A DNA stretch of 64,000 bases from Kitasatospora phosalacinea (GTDB taxonomy: Bacteria; Actinomycetota; Actinomycetes; Streptomycetales; Streptomycetaceae), in NCBI RefSeq assembly GCF_000716545.1, contig NZ_JNWZ01000019.1:1-64000 (forward strand), in the 5' to 3' direction. Numbering within the stretch: position 1 is the stretch's first letter; each line of letters starts with the position of its first letter. Below the pieces are notes generated by a model. That model did not search any database and had not been told where the DNA came from. It saw only the letters and a list, made by a program, of their open reading frames with translations. This document shows, one piece after another, positions 27,421 to 35,988 of the stretch. The translations under genes and the position numbers were made by a program.

Positions 27421-27930
27421 ATGGCATTCCGTCACCTCAACGAGCTCCCGCTCGGCGACAAGGTCTTCCGGATCGAGGTCGCCAGCGAGGACGACCGCGA
27501 AGTCACCCTCACCCTGACCGGCTGGCGCGAGGGAGACTCCGCCAACCCGGTCGCCTCCGGCAAGCTCCGCCTCCCGGTGGAGGACGTCGCCTCGCTGCGC
27601 ATCGCGCTCAACCGGGCCCTGCGCGCGCTGGCCATCGTCGCCGACGTCTCCGAGCCGATCCCCGACCGGGACGTGCTCCGCGAGCTCTACCCCGGCCACG
27701 GCGCCCCCTGGGTGCCGCAGCACGAGGAGGAGCTGGTGCGCCGCTTCCACGACGGCGACACCATCGCCCGGATCGCCGCCCGCTACGGCCGCACGCCCGA
27801 CTCCGTCCGCACCAAGCTGCGCGAGCTCGGGCACGACCCGCGCCGCCCCGAGTACTGCCCGCCCGACGGCTGCCTGTCCTGGTCGCGCTACGCCTCGCCG
27901 ACGCTGCTGGGCGCCGCCTCCAACGAGTAG
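27421..27930 (+). CDS. Unknown protein with C-terminal helix-turn-helix-like segment
   Basis: 169 aa from ATG 27421. The N-terminal half (LNELPLGDKVFRIEVASEDD, VTLTLTGWREGDSANPVA) looks like a beta-rich domain. The second half, from LVRRFHDGDTIARIAARYGR to SVRTKLRELGHD (about residues 110-140), resembles a Myb/sigma-70-region-4-like HTH. It then has CPPDGCLSWSRYASP near the end with two cysteines. I do not recognise a named family. It sits between recG and rsmD with about 100 bp on each side and has its own likely promoter region; no Shine-Dalgarno is obvious. Confidence 0.75.
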   Translation: MAFRHLNELPLGDKVFRIEVASEDDREVTLTLTGWREGDSANPVASGKLRLPVEDVASLRIALNRALRALAIVADVSEPIPDRDVLRELYPGHGAPWVPQHEEELVRRFHDGDTIARIAARYGRTPDSVRTKLRELGHDPRRPEYCPPDGCLSWSRYASPTLLGAASNE

Positions 27931-28028
27931 CCGCACGGGGGAGCGGGCGGGCGCGCGCCCGGCCGCGGCCGACCGGGTCGGCTATGGTCGGGCGCGCAGC
28001 ACCCCCCACCCGCAAAGGACCCAACGCC

Positions 28029-28613
28029 ATGCCTCGCGTGATCGCCGGCCGTGCCGGAGGCCGCCGTCTCGCCGTGCCGCCCGGCCGGAACACCCGTCCG
28101 ACGTCCGACAAGGCGCGGGAGGCGCTGTTCTCCACCGTCGAGGCGCTGTCCGGGCCGATCGCCGGGGCCCGGATGCTCGACCTGTTCGCGGGCAGCGGCG
28201 CGGTCGGCCTGGAGGCGCTCTCCCGCGGGGCCGCGCACGCCCTGCTGGTGGAGGCCGACCCGGCCGCGGCGCGCACGGTGCGGGAGAACGTCCGCGCGCT
28301 GGGCCTGCCCGGCGCCGAGGTGCGGGCGGAGAAGGCCGAGAAGGTGATCGCGGGGGAGCCCCCGGCCGACCCCTACGACCTGGTGTTCCTGGATCCGCCG
28401 TACGCGGTGGAGGACGCCGCGCTGCGCGAGATGCTGGTCACACTCCGCTCCGGGGGCTGGCTGTCCGAGCACGTTCTCGTCACCGTGGAACGCAGCACCC
28501 GGGGCGGCGAGTTCGGCTGGCCGGACGGCTTCGAACCGCTGCGTTCGCGCAAGTACGGCGAGGGCACGCTCTGGTACGGTCGCGCCGCCGACGGGACTGA
28601 CCAAGACTCGTAG
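28029..28613 (+). CDS. rsmD: 16S rRNA (guanine966-N2)-methyltransferase
   Basis: 194 aa from ATG 28029. Motifs: N-terminal PRVIAGRAGGRRLAVPPG, RPTSDKAREALFSTVEAL, SAM-binding MLDLFAGSGAVGLEALSRGA and catalytic YDLVFLDPPYAV (DPPY for N2-methylation). It ends 32 bp before coaD, which together form the conserved rsmD-coaD pair. Confidence 0.96.
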   Translation: MPRVIAGRAGGRRLAVPPGRNTRPTSDKAREALFSTVEALSGPIAGARMLDLFAGSGAVGLEALSRGAAHALLVEADPAAARTVRENVRALGLPGAEVRAEKAEKVIAGEPPADPYDLVFLDPPYAVEDAALREMLVTLRSGGWLSEHVLVTVERSTRGGEFGWPDGFEPLRSRKYGEGTLWYGRAADGTDQDS

Positions 28614-28645
28614 CAGAACACCACGCCCCACGAGGGAGCACATCC

Positions 28646-29131
28646 ATGCGCCGCGCCGTCTGTCCGGGGTCCTTCGACCCCATCACCAACGGACACCTCG
28701 ACATCATCGAGCGGGCCTCCAGGCTGTACGACGTGGTGCACGTGGCGGTGCTGATCAACCGCAACAAGCAGGGCATGTTCTCGATCGAGGAGCGGATCGG
28801 GCTGATCGCGGAGACCACCGCCCACCTGGGCAACATCGAGGTGGAGTCGCACAGCGGCCTGCTGGTGGACTTCTGCCGCGAGCGCGGCATCCCGGCGATC
28901 ATCAAGGGCCTGCGGGCGGCCGGCGACTTCGACTACGAGCTGCAGATGGCCCAGATGAACCACGGGCTGACCGGCGTGGAGACGCTGTTCGTGCCGACCT
29001 CGCCGACGTACAGCTTCCTGTCCTCCAGCCTGGTCAAGGAAGTCGCCTCGCTGGGCGGCGACGTCTCCCACCTGCTGCCCCCCGTGGTGCACCGGCGGTT
29101 GGTCGAGCGGATCGCCGAACGCCGCAACTGA
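28646..29131 (+). CDS. coaD: Phosphopantetheine adenylyltransferase
   Basis: 161 aa from ATG 28646 with GAGGGAG 9 bp upstream. It adenylylates 4'-phosphopantetheine in coenzyme A synthesis. Motifs: VCPGSFDPITNGHLDIIERA (T/HXGH nucleotidyltransferase site), IKGLRAAGDFDYELQMAQMN and PTYSFLSSSLVKEVASLGGD. Normal length. Confidence 0.98.
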   Translation: MRRAVCPGSFDPITNGHLDIIERASRLYDVVHVAVLINRNKQGMFSIEERIGLIAETTAHLGNIEVESHSGLLVDFCRERGIPAIIKGLRAAGDFDYELQMAQMNHGLTGVETLFVPTSPTYSFLSSSLVKEVASLGGDVSHLLPPVVHRRLVERIAERRN

Positions 29132-29260
29132 CCCGGCCGTTGCGGGCGGCGGGGTGAGTGGCCGTACAGTCTGTACTCCCGGCCCCGGGGCCGCAGCCGG
29201 CGGTCCTCGGGCACTGCCTCCGCCGCACCTCGGCGGCACACGGAAAGACTGAAGACGCCC

Positions 29261-30433
29261 GTGGACGTGCAGCAGAAACTCGACGAGATCATCGCCGTGG
29301 TCGAGAAGGCCAAGGCGATGCCGATGTCGTCGTCCTGCGTGGTGAACCGTGCCGAGCTGACCGGACTGCTCCGCGAGCTGCGGGAGGCGATGCCCGCCGA
29401 ACTCGCGCAGGCGCAGTCGGTGGTGGCCGACCACCAGCAACTGGTGGCCGACGCCCAGGCGCAGGCCGACCAGATCATCCGCGGCGCGCACGACGAGCGC
29501 GGTTCGCTGATCTCCGACACCGAGGTGGTCCGGCAGTCGCAGGCCGAGGCGGACCGGATCCTCGCCGAGGCCCGGGCCGAGGTGCAGGCCAAGCTGGCCG
29601 AGGCGGACGACTACGTCGACTCCAAGCTGGCCAACTTCGAGGTGGTGCTCACCAAGACGCTGGGCGCGGTCGGCCGCGGCCGGCACAAGCTGCGCGGCGA
29701 GTCCGGGGTGTACGAGCCGGAGGCGGACGGCACCGAGGACGGCGAGGAGTTCCGGCCGCGGATCAGCCCCAGCCCGGAGGCCGACGAGTACGTCGACGTG
29801 AAGCTGGCCACCCTGGAGGCGGTGCTCTCCGCCACCCTGGAGGCGGTCGGCAAGGGCCGCGACAAGCTGCTCGGCAAGGCCCCGATCGACGAGCTGGGCG
29901 CCTACCTGGCCGCCGCCGACGAGGCCCAGCAGCTCAAGGACCGCGCCGAGGCGGTGGCGGCCGGCTTCGCCACCGAGGGCGACCAGGGCCAGCAGCCGCA
30001 GAACTGGTACGCGGACGTCCCGCAGCAGCAGTCCTGGCCCGAGCAGACCCCGGCCGCGGCCGGCTGGCAGCAGCCCGGCGAGGACCCGTACGCCCAGCCG
30101 CAGGCCCCGCAGTACGCCGAGGTGTACGGCGGCGGCTACGACCCGGCCGCGGCCCCGCAGACCGACCCGTACGGCCAGCCCTACGGGCACCAGCAGCCGG
30201 TGGACCCGTACTACCAGCAGCCGCAGTACCAGCAGCCGCAGGGCTTCGACCAGTGGGGCAACCCGCTGCCCGCCGACCCGTACGGCTACCACCAGCAGTC
30301 CCAGCAGCACGCGCAGCAGCAGTCCCAGCAGCACGCGCAGCTGCCGCAGCAGCAGGCCGGGCTGGACGAGACCAGCTTCTTCGACACCAGCGTGATCGAC
30401 ATGACCAGGCTGCGGGAGCTGGGCGGTCGCTGA
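29261..30433 (+). CDS. Coiled-coil cell-division-initiation-like (DivIVA-related) protein
   Basis: 390 aa from GTG 29261. The N-terminal 230 residues are predicted mostly helical with long heptad-type stretches (AQAQADQIIRGAHDERGSLI, ADRILAEARAEVQAKLAEAD). Two tandem repeats are obvious: ADDYVDSKLANFEVVLTKTL with VGRGRHKL, and ADEYVDVKLATLEAVLSATL with VGKGRDKL. The rest is a Gln/Pro/Tyr-rich disordered tail (QQQSWPEQTPAAAGWQQP). This resembles Streptomyces proteins annotated as cell division initiation or ATP synthase B-subunit-like. Role in the cell is inferred from that similarity only. Confidence 0.82.
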   Translation: MDVQQKLDEIIAVVEKAKAMPMSSSCVVNRAELTGLLRELREAMPAELAQAQSVVADHQQLVADAQAQADQIIRGAHDERGSLISDTEVVRQSQAEADRILAEARAEVQAKLAEADDYVDSKLANFEVVLTKTLGAVGRGRHKLRGESGVYEPEADGTEDGEEFRPRISPSPEADEYVDVKLATLEAVLSATLEAVGKGRDKLLGKAPIDELGAYLAAADEAQQLKDRAEAVAAGFATEGDQGQQPQNWYADVPQQQSWPEQTPAAAGWQQPGEDPYAQPQAPQYAEVYGGGYDPAAAPQTDPYGQPYGHQQPVDPYYQQPQYQQPQGFDQWGNPLPADPYGYHQQSQQHAQQQSQQHAQLPQQQAGLDETSFFDTSVIDMTRLRELGGR

Positions 30434-30441
30434 GGGGCGAG

Positions 30442-30471
30442 TTGGGTTCGGCGCGGACTCTCCGGTAGTCT
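30442..30471 (+). promoter_or_regulatory. Candidate promoter for the DUF177-rpmF-rnc-mutM operon
   Basis: TTGGGT at 30442-30447, an 18-bp spacer and TAGTCT at 30466-30471, about 140 bp before the DUF177 start and after the preceding gene's stop. Confidence 0.35.
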
Positions 30472-30612
30472 GACCACTCCGGCCTGTTCGCGCCGGGTCC
30501 GCCGTGCGCCCGCTTCCGGGCCGCCGGGCCGCGGGAACCGCCGTAACACCGCAAGAGCCGAAAGTCCGCGCCGCGCAGGAATGCGCGCCGCCGCCCAGGA
30601 AGTCAGGAAACC

Positions 30613-31206
30613 TTGAACCGCCTCGACCACCGCGACCCCCTCGTGTTCGACACGCACGAGCTCGGCCGTCGCCCGGGATCGCTGCGCAAGGTCTCCCGCA
30701 CCCTGGAGGCCCCCGCGGAACTCGGCATCGCGGACGTGATCGGCGTTCCCGAGAAGAGCGAGATCAAGCTGGAGCTCCGCCTGGAGTCGGTGGTGGAGGG
30801 CGTGCTGGTCACCGGCACCGCCGAGGCCCACGTGGCCGGCGAGTGCTCCCGCTGCCTGGAGCCGGTGGAGGACGACCTGGAGGTCGACTTCCAGGAGCTG
30901 TACTACTACCCGGAGTCCGAGGAACGTCACCGCGCCGTCGCGGGGGACGACTTCGACGAGGATTCCGAGGACGAGACTTACCGCCTGGAGGGCGACCTGT
31001 TCGACCTCCAGCCGGTGCTGCGTGACGCGGTGGTGCTCGCACTGCCGCTGCAGCCGGTGTGCCAGGACGACTGCCTGGGTCTGTGCTCCGAGTGCGGAGC
31101 CCGCCTGAGCGACGACCCGGCGCACCACCACGATGCCGCCGACCCCCGGTGGGCGGCCCTGCAGGGACTCTCCGCCGCCCCCGGCGACGAGGGTGACGAG
31201 GAATAA
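30613..31206 (+). CDS. DUF177 (YceD-type) protein upstream of rpmF
   Basis: 197 aa. The start is read as TTG 30613 ([20 protein letters not shown]) because homologues begin with this motif and no ATG or GTG fits. It has [20 protein letters not shown] and the C-terminal [14 protein letters not shown] metal-type cysteines. An acidic stretch ([10 protein letters not shown]) lies in the middle. DUF177 genes precede rpmF in nearly all bacteria and are linked to 23S rRNA accumulation and ribosome assembly in plants and E. coli. Confidence 0.9.
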   Translation: MNRLDHRDPLVFDTHELGRRPGSLRKVSRTLEAPAELGIADVIGVPEKSEIKLELRLESVVEGVLVTGTAEAHVAGECSRCLEPVEDDLEVDFQELYYYPESEERHRAVAGDDFDEDSEDETYRLEGDLFDLQPVLRDAVVLALPLQPVCQDDCLGLCSECGARLSDDPAHHHDAADPRWAALQGLSAAPGDEGDEE

Positions 31207-31255
31207 GACACAGCGCGGCCCGTGAGGGCCCCGCCGTAGAACCAGGAGATTTACC

Positions 31256-31429
31256 GTGGCTGTTCCGAAGCGGAAGATGTCGCGCAGCAACACGCGTCAC
31301 CGCCGTTCCAACTGGAAGGCCGTCGCGCCCGCGCTGGTCGCGTGCGAGCGCTGCCACGAGCCGAAGCTCTCGCACATCGCGTGCCCGAGCTGCGGCACGT
31401 ACAACCGTCGCCAGGTCCTCTCGGTCTGA
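31256..31429 (+). CDS. rpmF: 50S ribosomal protein L32
   Basis: 57 aa from GTG 31256 ([20 protein letters not shown]), AGGAG 9 bp upstream. The zinc ribbon CERCHEP...CPSC is present, so this is the zinc-binding form. Normal length. It is 20 bp upstream of rnc. Confidence 0.98.
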   Translation: MAVPKRKMSRSNTRHRRSNWKAVAPALVACERCHEPKLSHIACPSCGTYNRRQVLSV

Positions 31430-31449
31430 TCGGCGGGGTGCACGGATCG

Positions 31450-32244
31450 ATGTCGGACATTGGCAGTTCCACCCGCAAGCCGAACCCCGGGACCAACGGG
31501 GGCAAGGGCGGTGGGCCGGCTTCGACCGAATACGACGTCCTGGAAGGGCGCCTCGGGTACCCGCTCGAGCGCGCCCTTCTGGTACGCGCCCTGACCCACC
31601 GCTCGTACGCGTACGAGAACGGCGGGCTGCCCACCAACGAGCGCCTGGAGTTCCTCGGCGACTCGGTGCTGGGCCTCGTGGTGACCGACACCCTCTACCG
31701 CCTCCACCCGGAGGTCGCCGAGGGCACGCTCGCCAAACTCCGCGCCGCGGTGGTCAACTCCCGCGCGCTCGCCGAGGTCGGCCGCGGCCTGGACCTCGGA
31801 GCCTTCATCCGGCTCGGCAAGGGCGAGGAGGGCACCGGCGGCCGCGACAAGTCGTCGATCCTCGCCGACACCGTCGAAGCCGTGATCGGCGCGACCTACC
31901 TCGACCAGGGCCTGGAAGCGGCCACCGAGTTCGTCCACCGCCTGTTCGACCCGCTGATCGCGGAATCCGCGCAGCTCGGCGCCGGACTCGACTGGAAGAC
32001 CAGCCTCCAGGAGCTCACCGCCGCCGTCGGCCTGGGCGTCCCCGAGTACGTGGTCACCGAATCCGGCCCGGACCACGAGAAGACCTTCACCGCCGCCGCC
32101 CGGGTGGCCGGCCAGGACTACGGCTCCGGCAACGGACGCTCGAAGAAGGAAGCCGAGCAGAAGGCCGCCGAGTCCGCCTGGCGCGCCATCAAGGCCGCGC
32201 GCGAGGTCGAGCGGCCCGCCGGCGAATCCGCCGCGACGGTCTGA
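31450..32244 (+). CDS. rnc: Ribonuclease III
   Basis: 264 aa from ATG 31450. The catalytic domain has [20 protein letters not shown] and [20 protein letters not shown] (signature), the acidic metal ligands and [20 protein letters not shown]. The C-terminal double-stranded RNA-binding domain (about residues 178-247) contains [15 protein letters not shown] and [16 protein letters not shown]. In Streptomyces RNase III (AbsB in S. coelicolor) also affects antibiotic production. N-terminal 25 residues are disordered. It is 11 bp upstream of mutM. Confidence 0.98.
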   Translation: MSDIGSSTRKPNPGTNGGKGGGPASTEYDVLEGRLGYPLERALLVRALTHRSYAYENGGLPTNERLEFLGDSVLGLVVTDTLYRLHPEVAEGTLAKLRAAVVNSRALAEVGRGLDLGAFIRLGKGEEGTGGRDKSSILADTVEAVIGATYLDQGLEAATEFVHRLFDPLIAESAQLGAGLDWKTSLQELTAAVGLGVPEYVVTESGPDHEKTFTAAARVAGQDYGSGNGRSKKEAEQKAAESAWRAIKAAREVERPAGESAATV

Positions 32245-32255
32245 CGGCGGCCGCC

Positions 32256-33113
32256 GTGCCCGAACTGCCCGAGGTCGAGGTCGTCCGCCGCGGTCTGGCC
32301 CGCTGGGCCGCCGGACGCACCGTCGCCGACGTCCAGGTGCTGCACCCGCGCGCGGTGCGCCGCCAGGCCGGCGGAGCCGACGAGTTCACCGCCCTGCTCC
32401 GCGGCCGCACGCTCGGCGAGCCGCAGCGCCGCGGCAAGTACCTGTGGGTGCCGCTCGGCGACGGCCTGTCGATGGTCGGGCACCTCGGCATGAGCGGCCA
32501 ACTCCTCGTCCAGGAACCGGAGATGCCCGCCTCCGTGCACCTGCGGGCCCGGCTCGGCTTCGCCGACGGCGGCACCGAGCTGCGCTTCGTCGACCAGCGC
32601 ACCTTCGGCGGCCTGGCCGTCGAGGAGGCCGAGGCCGGCGACCCCGAGGCCACCCCGCTCTCGCTGGCCCACATCGCCCGCGACCCGCTCGACGCCCGCT
32701 TCGACGACGACGCCTTCGCCCGCGCGCTGCGCGCCAAGCGCACCACCGTCAAGCGCGCCCTGCTCGACCAGACCCTGATCAGCGGCGTCGGCAACATCTA
32801 CGCCGACGAGGCGCTGTGGCGCAGCCGCCTGCACTACGACCGCCCCACCGCCGCCCTGACCCGCTCCGCCGCGCTCGAACTGCTCGGCCACGCCCGGGAC
32901 GTCATGACGGCGGCGCTCGCGGTCGGCGGCACCAGCTTCGACTCGATGTACGTCAACGTCAACGGCGAGAGCGGCTACTTCTCCCGCGACCTCGACGCGT
33001 ACGGCCGTGCGGGCCTGCCCTGCCGCCGCTGCGGCACCGCGATGCGCCGGGACGCCTGGATGAACCGCTCCAGCTACTCCTGCCCCACGTGCCAGCGCCC
33101 GCCCCGGGCCTGA
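32256..33113 (+). CDS. mutM: Formamidopyrimidine-DNA glycosylase
   Basis: 285 aa from GTG 32256. It excises oxidised purines such as 8-oxoguanine. The N-terminus [13 protein letters not shown] provides catalytic Pro and Glu after Met removal. [20 protein letters not shown] carries the lyase Lys region; [17 protein letters not shown] is the H2TH region. The zinc finger is [13 protein letters not shown]...SYSCPTCQ. Length is normal. Confidence 0.97.
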   Translation: MPELPEVEVVRRGLARWAAGRTVADVQVLHPRAVRRQAGGADEFTALLRGRTLGEPQRRGKYLWVPLGDGLSMVGHLGMSGQLLVQEPEMPASVHLRARLGFADGGTELRFVDQRTFGGLAVEEAEAGDPEATPLSLAHIARDPLDARFDDDAFARALRAKRTTVKRALLDQTLISGVGNIYADEALWRSRLHYDRPTAALTRSAALELLGHARDVMTAALAVGGTSFDSMYVNVNGESGYFSRDLDAYGRAGLPCRRCGTAMRRDAWMNRSSYSCPTCQRPPRA

Positions 33114-33126
33114 ACCCGCCGCGCGC

Positions 33127-33403
33127 TCAGCTCCAGGCGATCCGCTCCACCTCCCGCAGCCGGTGGGCGCCCGGGAAGTCCGGGTCGAGGGGAGCGGCCA
33201 CGGCGCCGACTCCGGGGCGGCGTCGTACGCGTCGTCCCAGCCGAGGCGCGCCTCCAGCCGGCGCTCCGGCCACCCGCGCCGGCCCGCAGGGCGAGATCGG
33301 CTGCGGTGTAGCAGCGCGCGCAGCCGTCGACGGTGACGGGCCGTTCGGCGTGCGGGGCGAAGACGGCGTCCAGGTGGTCGAGCGCGTCGAGCAGTCCGGT
33401 CAC
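33127..33403 (-). pseudogene. Frameshifted remnant of an unknown small gene
   Basis: Reading leftwards from GTG 33403, frame 1 gives TGLLDALDHLDAVFAPHAER, then VDGCARCYTAADLAL. Near 33265-33275 the sensible protein continues in a second frame (PERRLEARLGWDDAYDAAPE) and near 33205-33215 in a third (VAAPLDPDFPGAHRLREVER, ending IAWS then stop at 33127). Two frameshifts within about 130 bp therefore break one gene of about 90 residues. The Cys-Xaa-Xaa-Cys motif in the first part is intact. Either recent decay or two sequencing errors in very GC-rich DNA; no family is recognised. Confidence 0.55.
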
Positions 33404-33464
33404 GGCGCCCCACCGGGGGGACCTCACCCGGCGACCGGGGAGGGAACGACGCCGGCACGCCCGG

Positions 33465-34379
33465 TCAGTTCGACTTCCCGGCGGTCTCCTTCTCCTCCTC
33501 GGCGGCCGCGTGCAGCGCCCCGCCCTCCTCGCCGAAGTAGGCCACGCCGACGGCGCTGACCACGGCCAGCAGGAAGCCGGCGGCGGCCAGCCAGCCCAGG
33601 CCGGCCCGGGAGGAGTCGCCGAGCCAGAGCACGCCCACCGCGCCGGGGACGACCGTCTCGCCGACCACCAGGGCGGCGGTCGCGCCGTTCACCGAACCGA
33701 TCTGCAGGGCGACGGTGTGCAGGTACATCCCGCCCAGGCCGCCGACCAGGACGGCGTACAGCGCGGGGTCGGTCAGCAGCGCGCCGAGGTCGAACGGCTG
33801 CACGCCGTCCAGGATCCGCACCCCGATGCCCAGCGCGCCGAAGCCCAGGCCGGAGAGCAGGCCCGCCACGATCGCCCCGCCCGAACCGAGCCGGCGCACC
33901 ACCAGCGCGCCGCCCGCGATCAGCACCACCGAACCGATCAGCAGCGCCCAGTGGAAGGAGCGGGCCGCCTCGTGCCCGCCCTCCGGGCCGGCGGCCACCG
34001 CGAGCAGCACCAGCGCGCCGCACAGCACGCCGATCGACAGCCACTCCAACTGGCGCAGCCGCAGGCCCAGCAGCCGGACCGAGAGCACCGCGGTGATCAC
34101 CAGGTTGGCGCTGATGATGGTCTGCGACAGGAACAGCGGCAGCAGCCGGGCGGCCAGCGCGCCGAGGCCGAAGCCGATGAAGTCGAGCACCGTGCCGAGG
34201 ATGAACTCCCAGGTGACGGCGGCCTTCGCGGTCGAGGACAGGCTCGGCCCGCCGTGCTCGGTGACGGTGCCGGACGCCGCCTCCTGCCGGGCGGAGCGGC
34301 GGGCGCCGAGGGCCTGCAGCACCGACCCGGTGCCGTAGCAGGCGGACGCCGCGACGGCGGTGACGAGGCCGAGGAACAC
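33465..34379 (-). CDS. EamA/DMT-type membrane transporter
   Basis: 304 aa from GTG 34379 with AGGAGACC 6 bp upstream. About nine to ten hydrophobic segments are visible, for example VFLGLVTAVAASACYGTGSV, VITAVLSVRLLGLRL, AGGALVVRRLGSGGAIVAGL and LAAAGFLLAVVSAVGVAYFG. The fold and length fit the drug/metabolite transporter superfamily; substrate is unknown. The C-terminus is a charged cytoplasmic tail (EEGGALHAAAEEEKETAGKS). Confidence 0.85.
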   Translation of the reverse strand: MFLGLVTAVAASACYGTGSVLQALGARRSARQEAASGTVTEHGGPSLSSTAKAAVTWEFILGTVLDFIGFGLGALAARLLPLFLSQTIISANLVITAVLSVRLLGLRLRQLEWLSIGVLCGALVLLAVAAGPEGGHEAARSFHWALLIGSVVLIAGGALVVRRLGSGGAIVAGLLSGLGFGALGIGVRILDGVQPFDLGALLTDPALYAVLVGGLGGMYLHTVALQIGSVNGATAALVVGETVVPGAVGVLWLGDSSRAGLGWLAAAGFLLAVVSAVGVAYFGEEGGALHAAAEEEKETAGKSN

Positions 34380-34577
34380 CTGGGGTCTCCTGTCGGGTGG
34401 GCTTGGCGTGCGGAAGATCGTCACCACTATGCCCGCTCGGGCGCGCCGGCCGGGCCGCCGGGAGCGAACTCCGGCCGGTCGGCGGGGGTCCGGACCGCCC
34501 CCCTCCCCCCGGAGTAGGGGGCCGACTCGGGGTGGGAACAGTACCGGGGTAGGGCGTGGGGCGGGGCGGCGGACCGG

Positions 34578-34583
34578 TACGGT
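34578..34583 (+). promoter_or_regulatory. -10 element of a predicted leaderless transcript
   Basis: TACGGT lies exactly 7 bp before the ATG at 34591, the spacing of leaderless Streptomyces promoters; no Shine-Dalgarno is present. Confidence 0.5.
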
Positions 34584-34590
34584 CTGTGAC

Positions 34591-35982
34591 ATGAGAACTG
34601 TGCTACGCCGCTCCCGGGCCACCGGGCCCGCCGCCGTCCTGGCGGCGCTGCTCGGCCTGCTGATGGTGCTCGGGCTGTCCGCGCCCGCCTCGGCGGCCGG
34701 CCTGAACGACGCGGCCGATTCCATGAAGAAGACCCAGGTCTACGTCGACCCGGCGATGAGCGGCCGGTTCTCCAAGGACCAGGCGGACAAGCTGGCCAAG
34801 AAGCTGAAGGACGCCGACAAGCCGATCTTCGTCGCGGTGCTGCCCGCCAGCGACGCGTACCCGACGCAGAGCCTGTTCAAGGACCTGCGCACCAAGGTCG
34901 GCATCGTCGGCGTCTACGCGATCTGGCGCGGCGACCAGTTCGCGGCCCAGTCCGACGCCAAGGCGCTGGGCAGGGCCGCGGCCGACAACCTGGCCGGGGC
35001 CGCGTTCCGCTCCAACGGCAAGGACATCGACGCCACCCTGAACGAGTTCGTCGACGGGGCGGCCAAGCAGACCAAGGGCGAGGGCCCGCAGCACAGCACC
35101 TCGATCGCCTGGGTGATCGTCCCGGTGCTGCTGCTCGTGCTCCTCGGCGCGGGCGTCTTCCTGCTCTTCCGCCGCGCCAAGAAGCGCAAGGAGGAGAAGG
35201 CCCGGGCCGAACTCGCCCAGCTGCGCACCGTGGTGGACGAGGACATCACCGCGTTCGGCGAGGAACTCGACCGGCTCGACTTCAACCCCGGCGCCCCCGA
35301 CGCGGACGACGCCCAGCGCGCCGACTACACCGGCGCCCTGGACGCCTACGACCGCGCCAAGCGGACGATGGACGAGGCCAAGAAGCCCGAGGACGTCCGC
35401 CCGGTGACCGAGGCACTGGAGCAGGGCCGGTTCGCGCTGGCCACCCTGGCCGCCCGCCGCGAGGGCCGCCCGCTGCCCGAGCGCCGAGTCCCGTGCTTCT
35501 TCGACCCGCGGCACGGCCCCTCCACCACCGACGTGCAGTGGGCCCCGCCGGGCGGCGCCCCGCGCTCCGTCCCGGCCTGCGCCGCCGACGCGGCCCGGAT
35601 CGCCGACGGCCAGGACCCGGACGTCCGCACCGTGCAGACCGACCACGGCCACCAGCCGTACTGGAACGCCGGGCCCGCGTACAGCCCCTGGGCGGGCGGC
35701 TACTTCGGCGGCGGCGTGCTGCCCGGCCTGCTGGTCGGCACCATGCTCGGCTCGATGCTCTCCACCCCGGCCTACGGGTACGGGGGCGGCCCGGAGTACG
35801 GCAACGGGGGCGGGTACGACTACAACGACGGCGCGGACGCCGGCGAGTACTCGGGCTCCGACTTCAACCCCTCCGACTTCGACAACGACTTCGGCGACGG
35901 CGGCGGCTTCGACGGCGGGGGCGGCTTCGACGGCGGCGGGGACTTCGGCGGCGGCGGGGACTTCGGGAACTTCGGAGACTGA
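34591..35982 (+). CDS. Secreted/membrane TPM-like protein with Gly-rich tail
   Basis: 463 aa from ATG 34591. A signal peptide (residues about 1-35: AVLAALLGLLMVLGLSAPAS then ASAA) precedes an extracytoplasmic domain of about 135 residues (KKTQVYVDPAMSGRFSKDQA, DKPIFVAVLPASDAYPTQ) reminiscent of TPM domains. One membrane helix follows (AWVIVPVLLLVLLGAGVFLL near 170-190), then a basic/charged coiled-coil region. The last 60 residues are Gly/Asp/Phe-rich (FDGGGGFDGGGDFGGGG), like TPM-phosphatase proteins with Gly-rich tails. Function unknown; envelope location is inferred. Confidence 0.82.
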   Translation: MRTVLRRSRATGPAAVLAALLGLLMVLGLSAPASAAGLNDAADSMKKTQVYVDPAMSGRFSKDQADKLAKKLKDADKPIFVAVLPASDAYPTQSLFKDLRTKVGIVGVYAIWRGDQFAAQSDAKALGRAAADNLAGAAFRSNGKDIDATLNEFVDGAAKQTKGEGPQHSTSIAWVIVPVLLLVLLGAGVFLLFRRAKKRKEEKARAELAQLRTVVDEDITAFGEELDRLDFNPGAPDADDAQRADYTGALDAYDRAKRTMDEAKKPEDVRPVTEALEQGRFALATLAARREGRPLPERRVPCFFDPRHGPSTTDVQWAPPGGAPRSVPACAADAARIADGQDPDVRTVQTDHGHQPYWNAGPAYSPWAGGYFGGGVLPGLLVGTMLGSMLSTPAYGYGGGPEYGNGGGYDYNDGADAGEYSGSDFNPSDFDNDFGDGGGFDGGGGFDGGGDFGGGGDFGNFGD

Positions 35983-35988
35983 CGCCCC

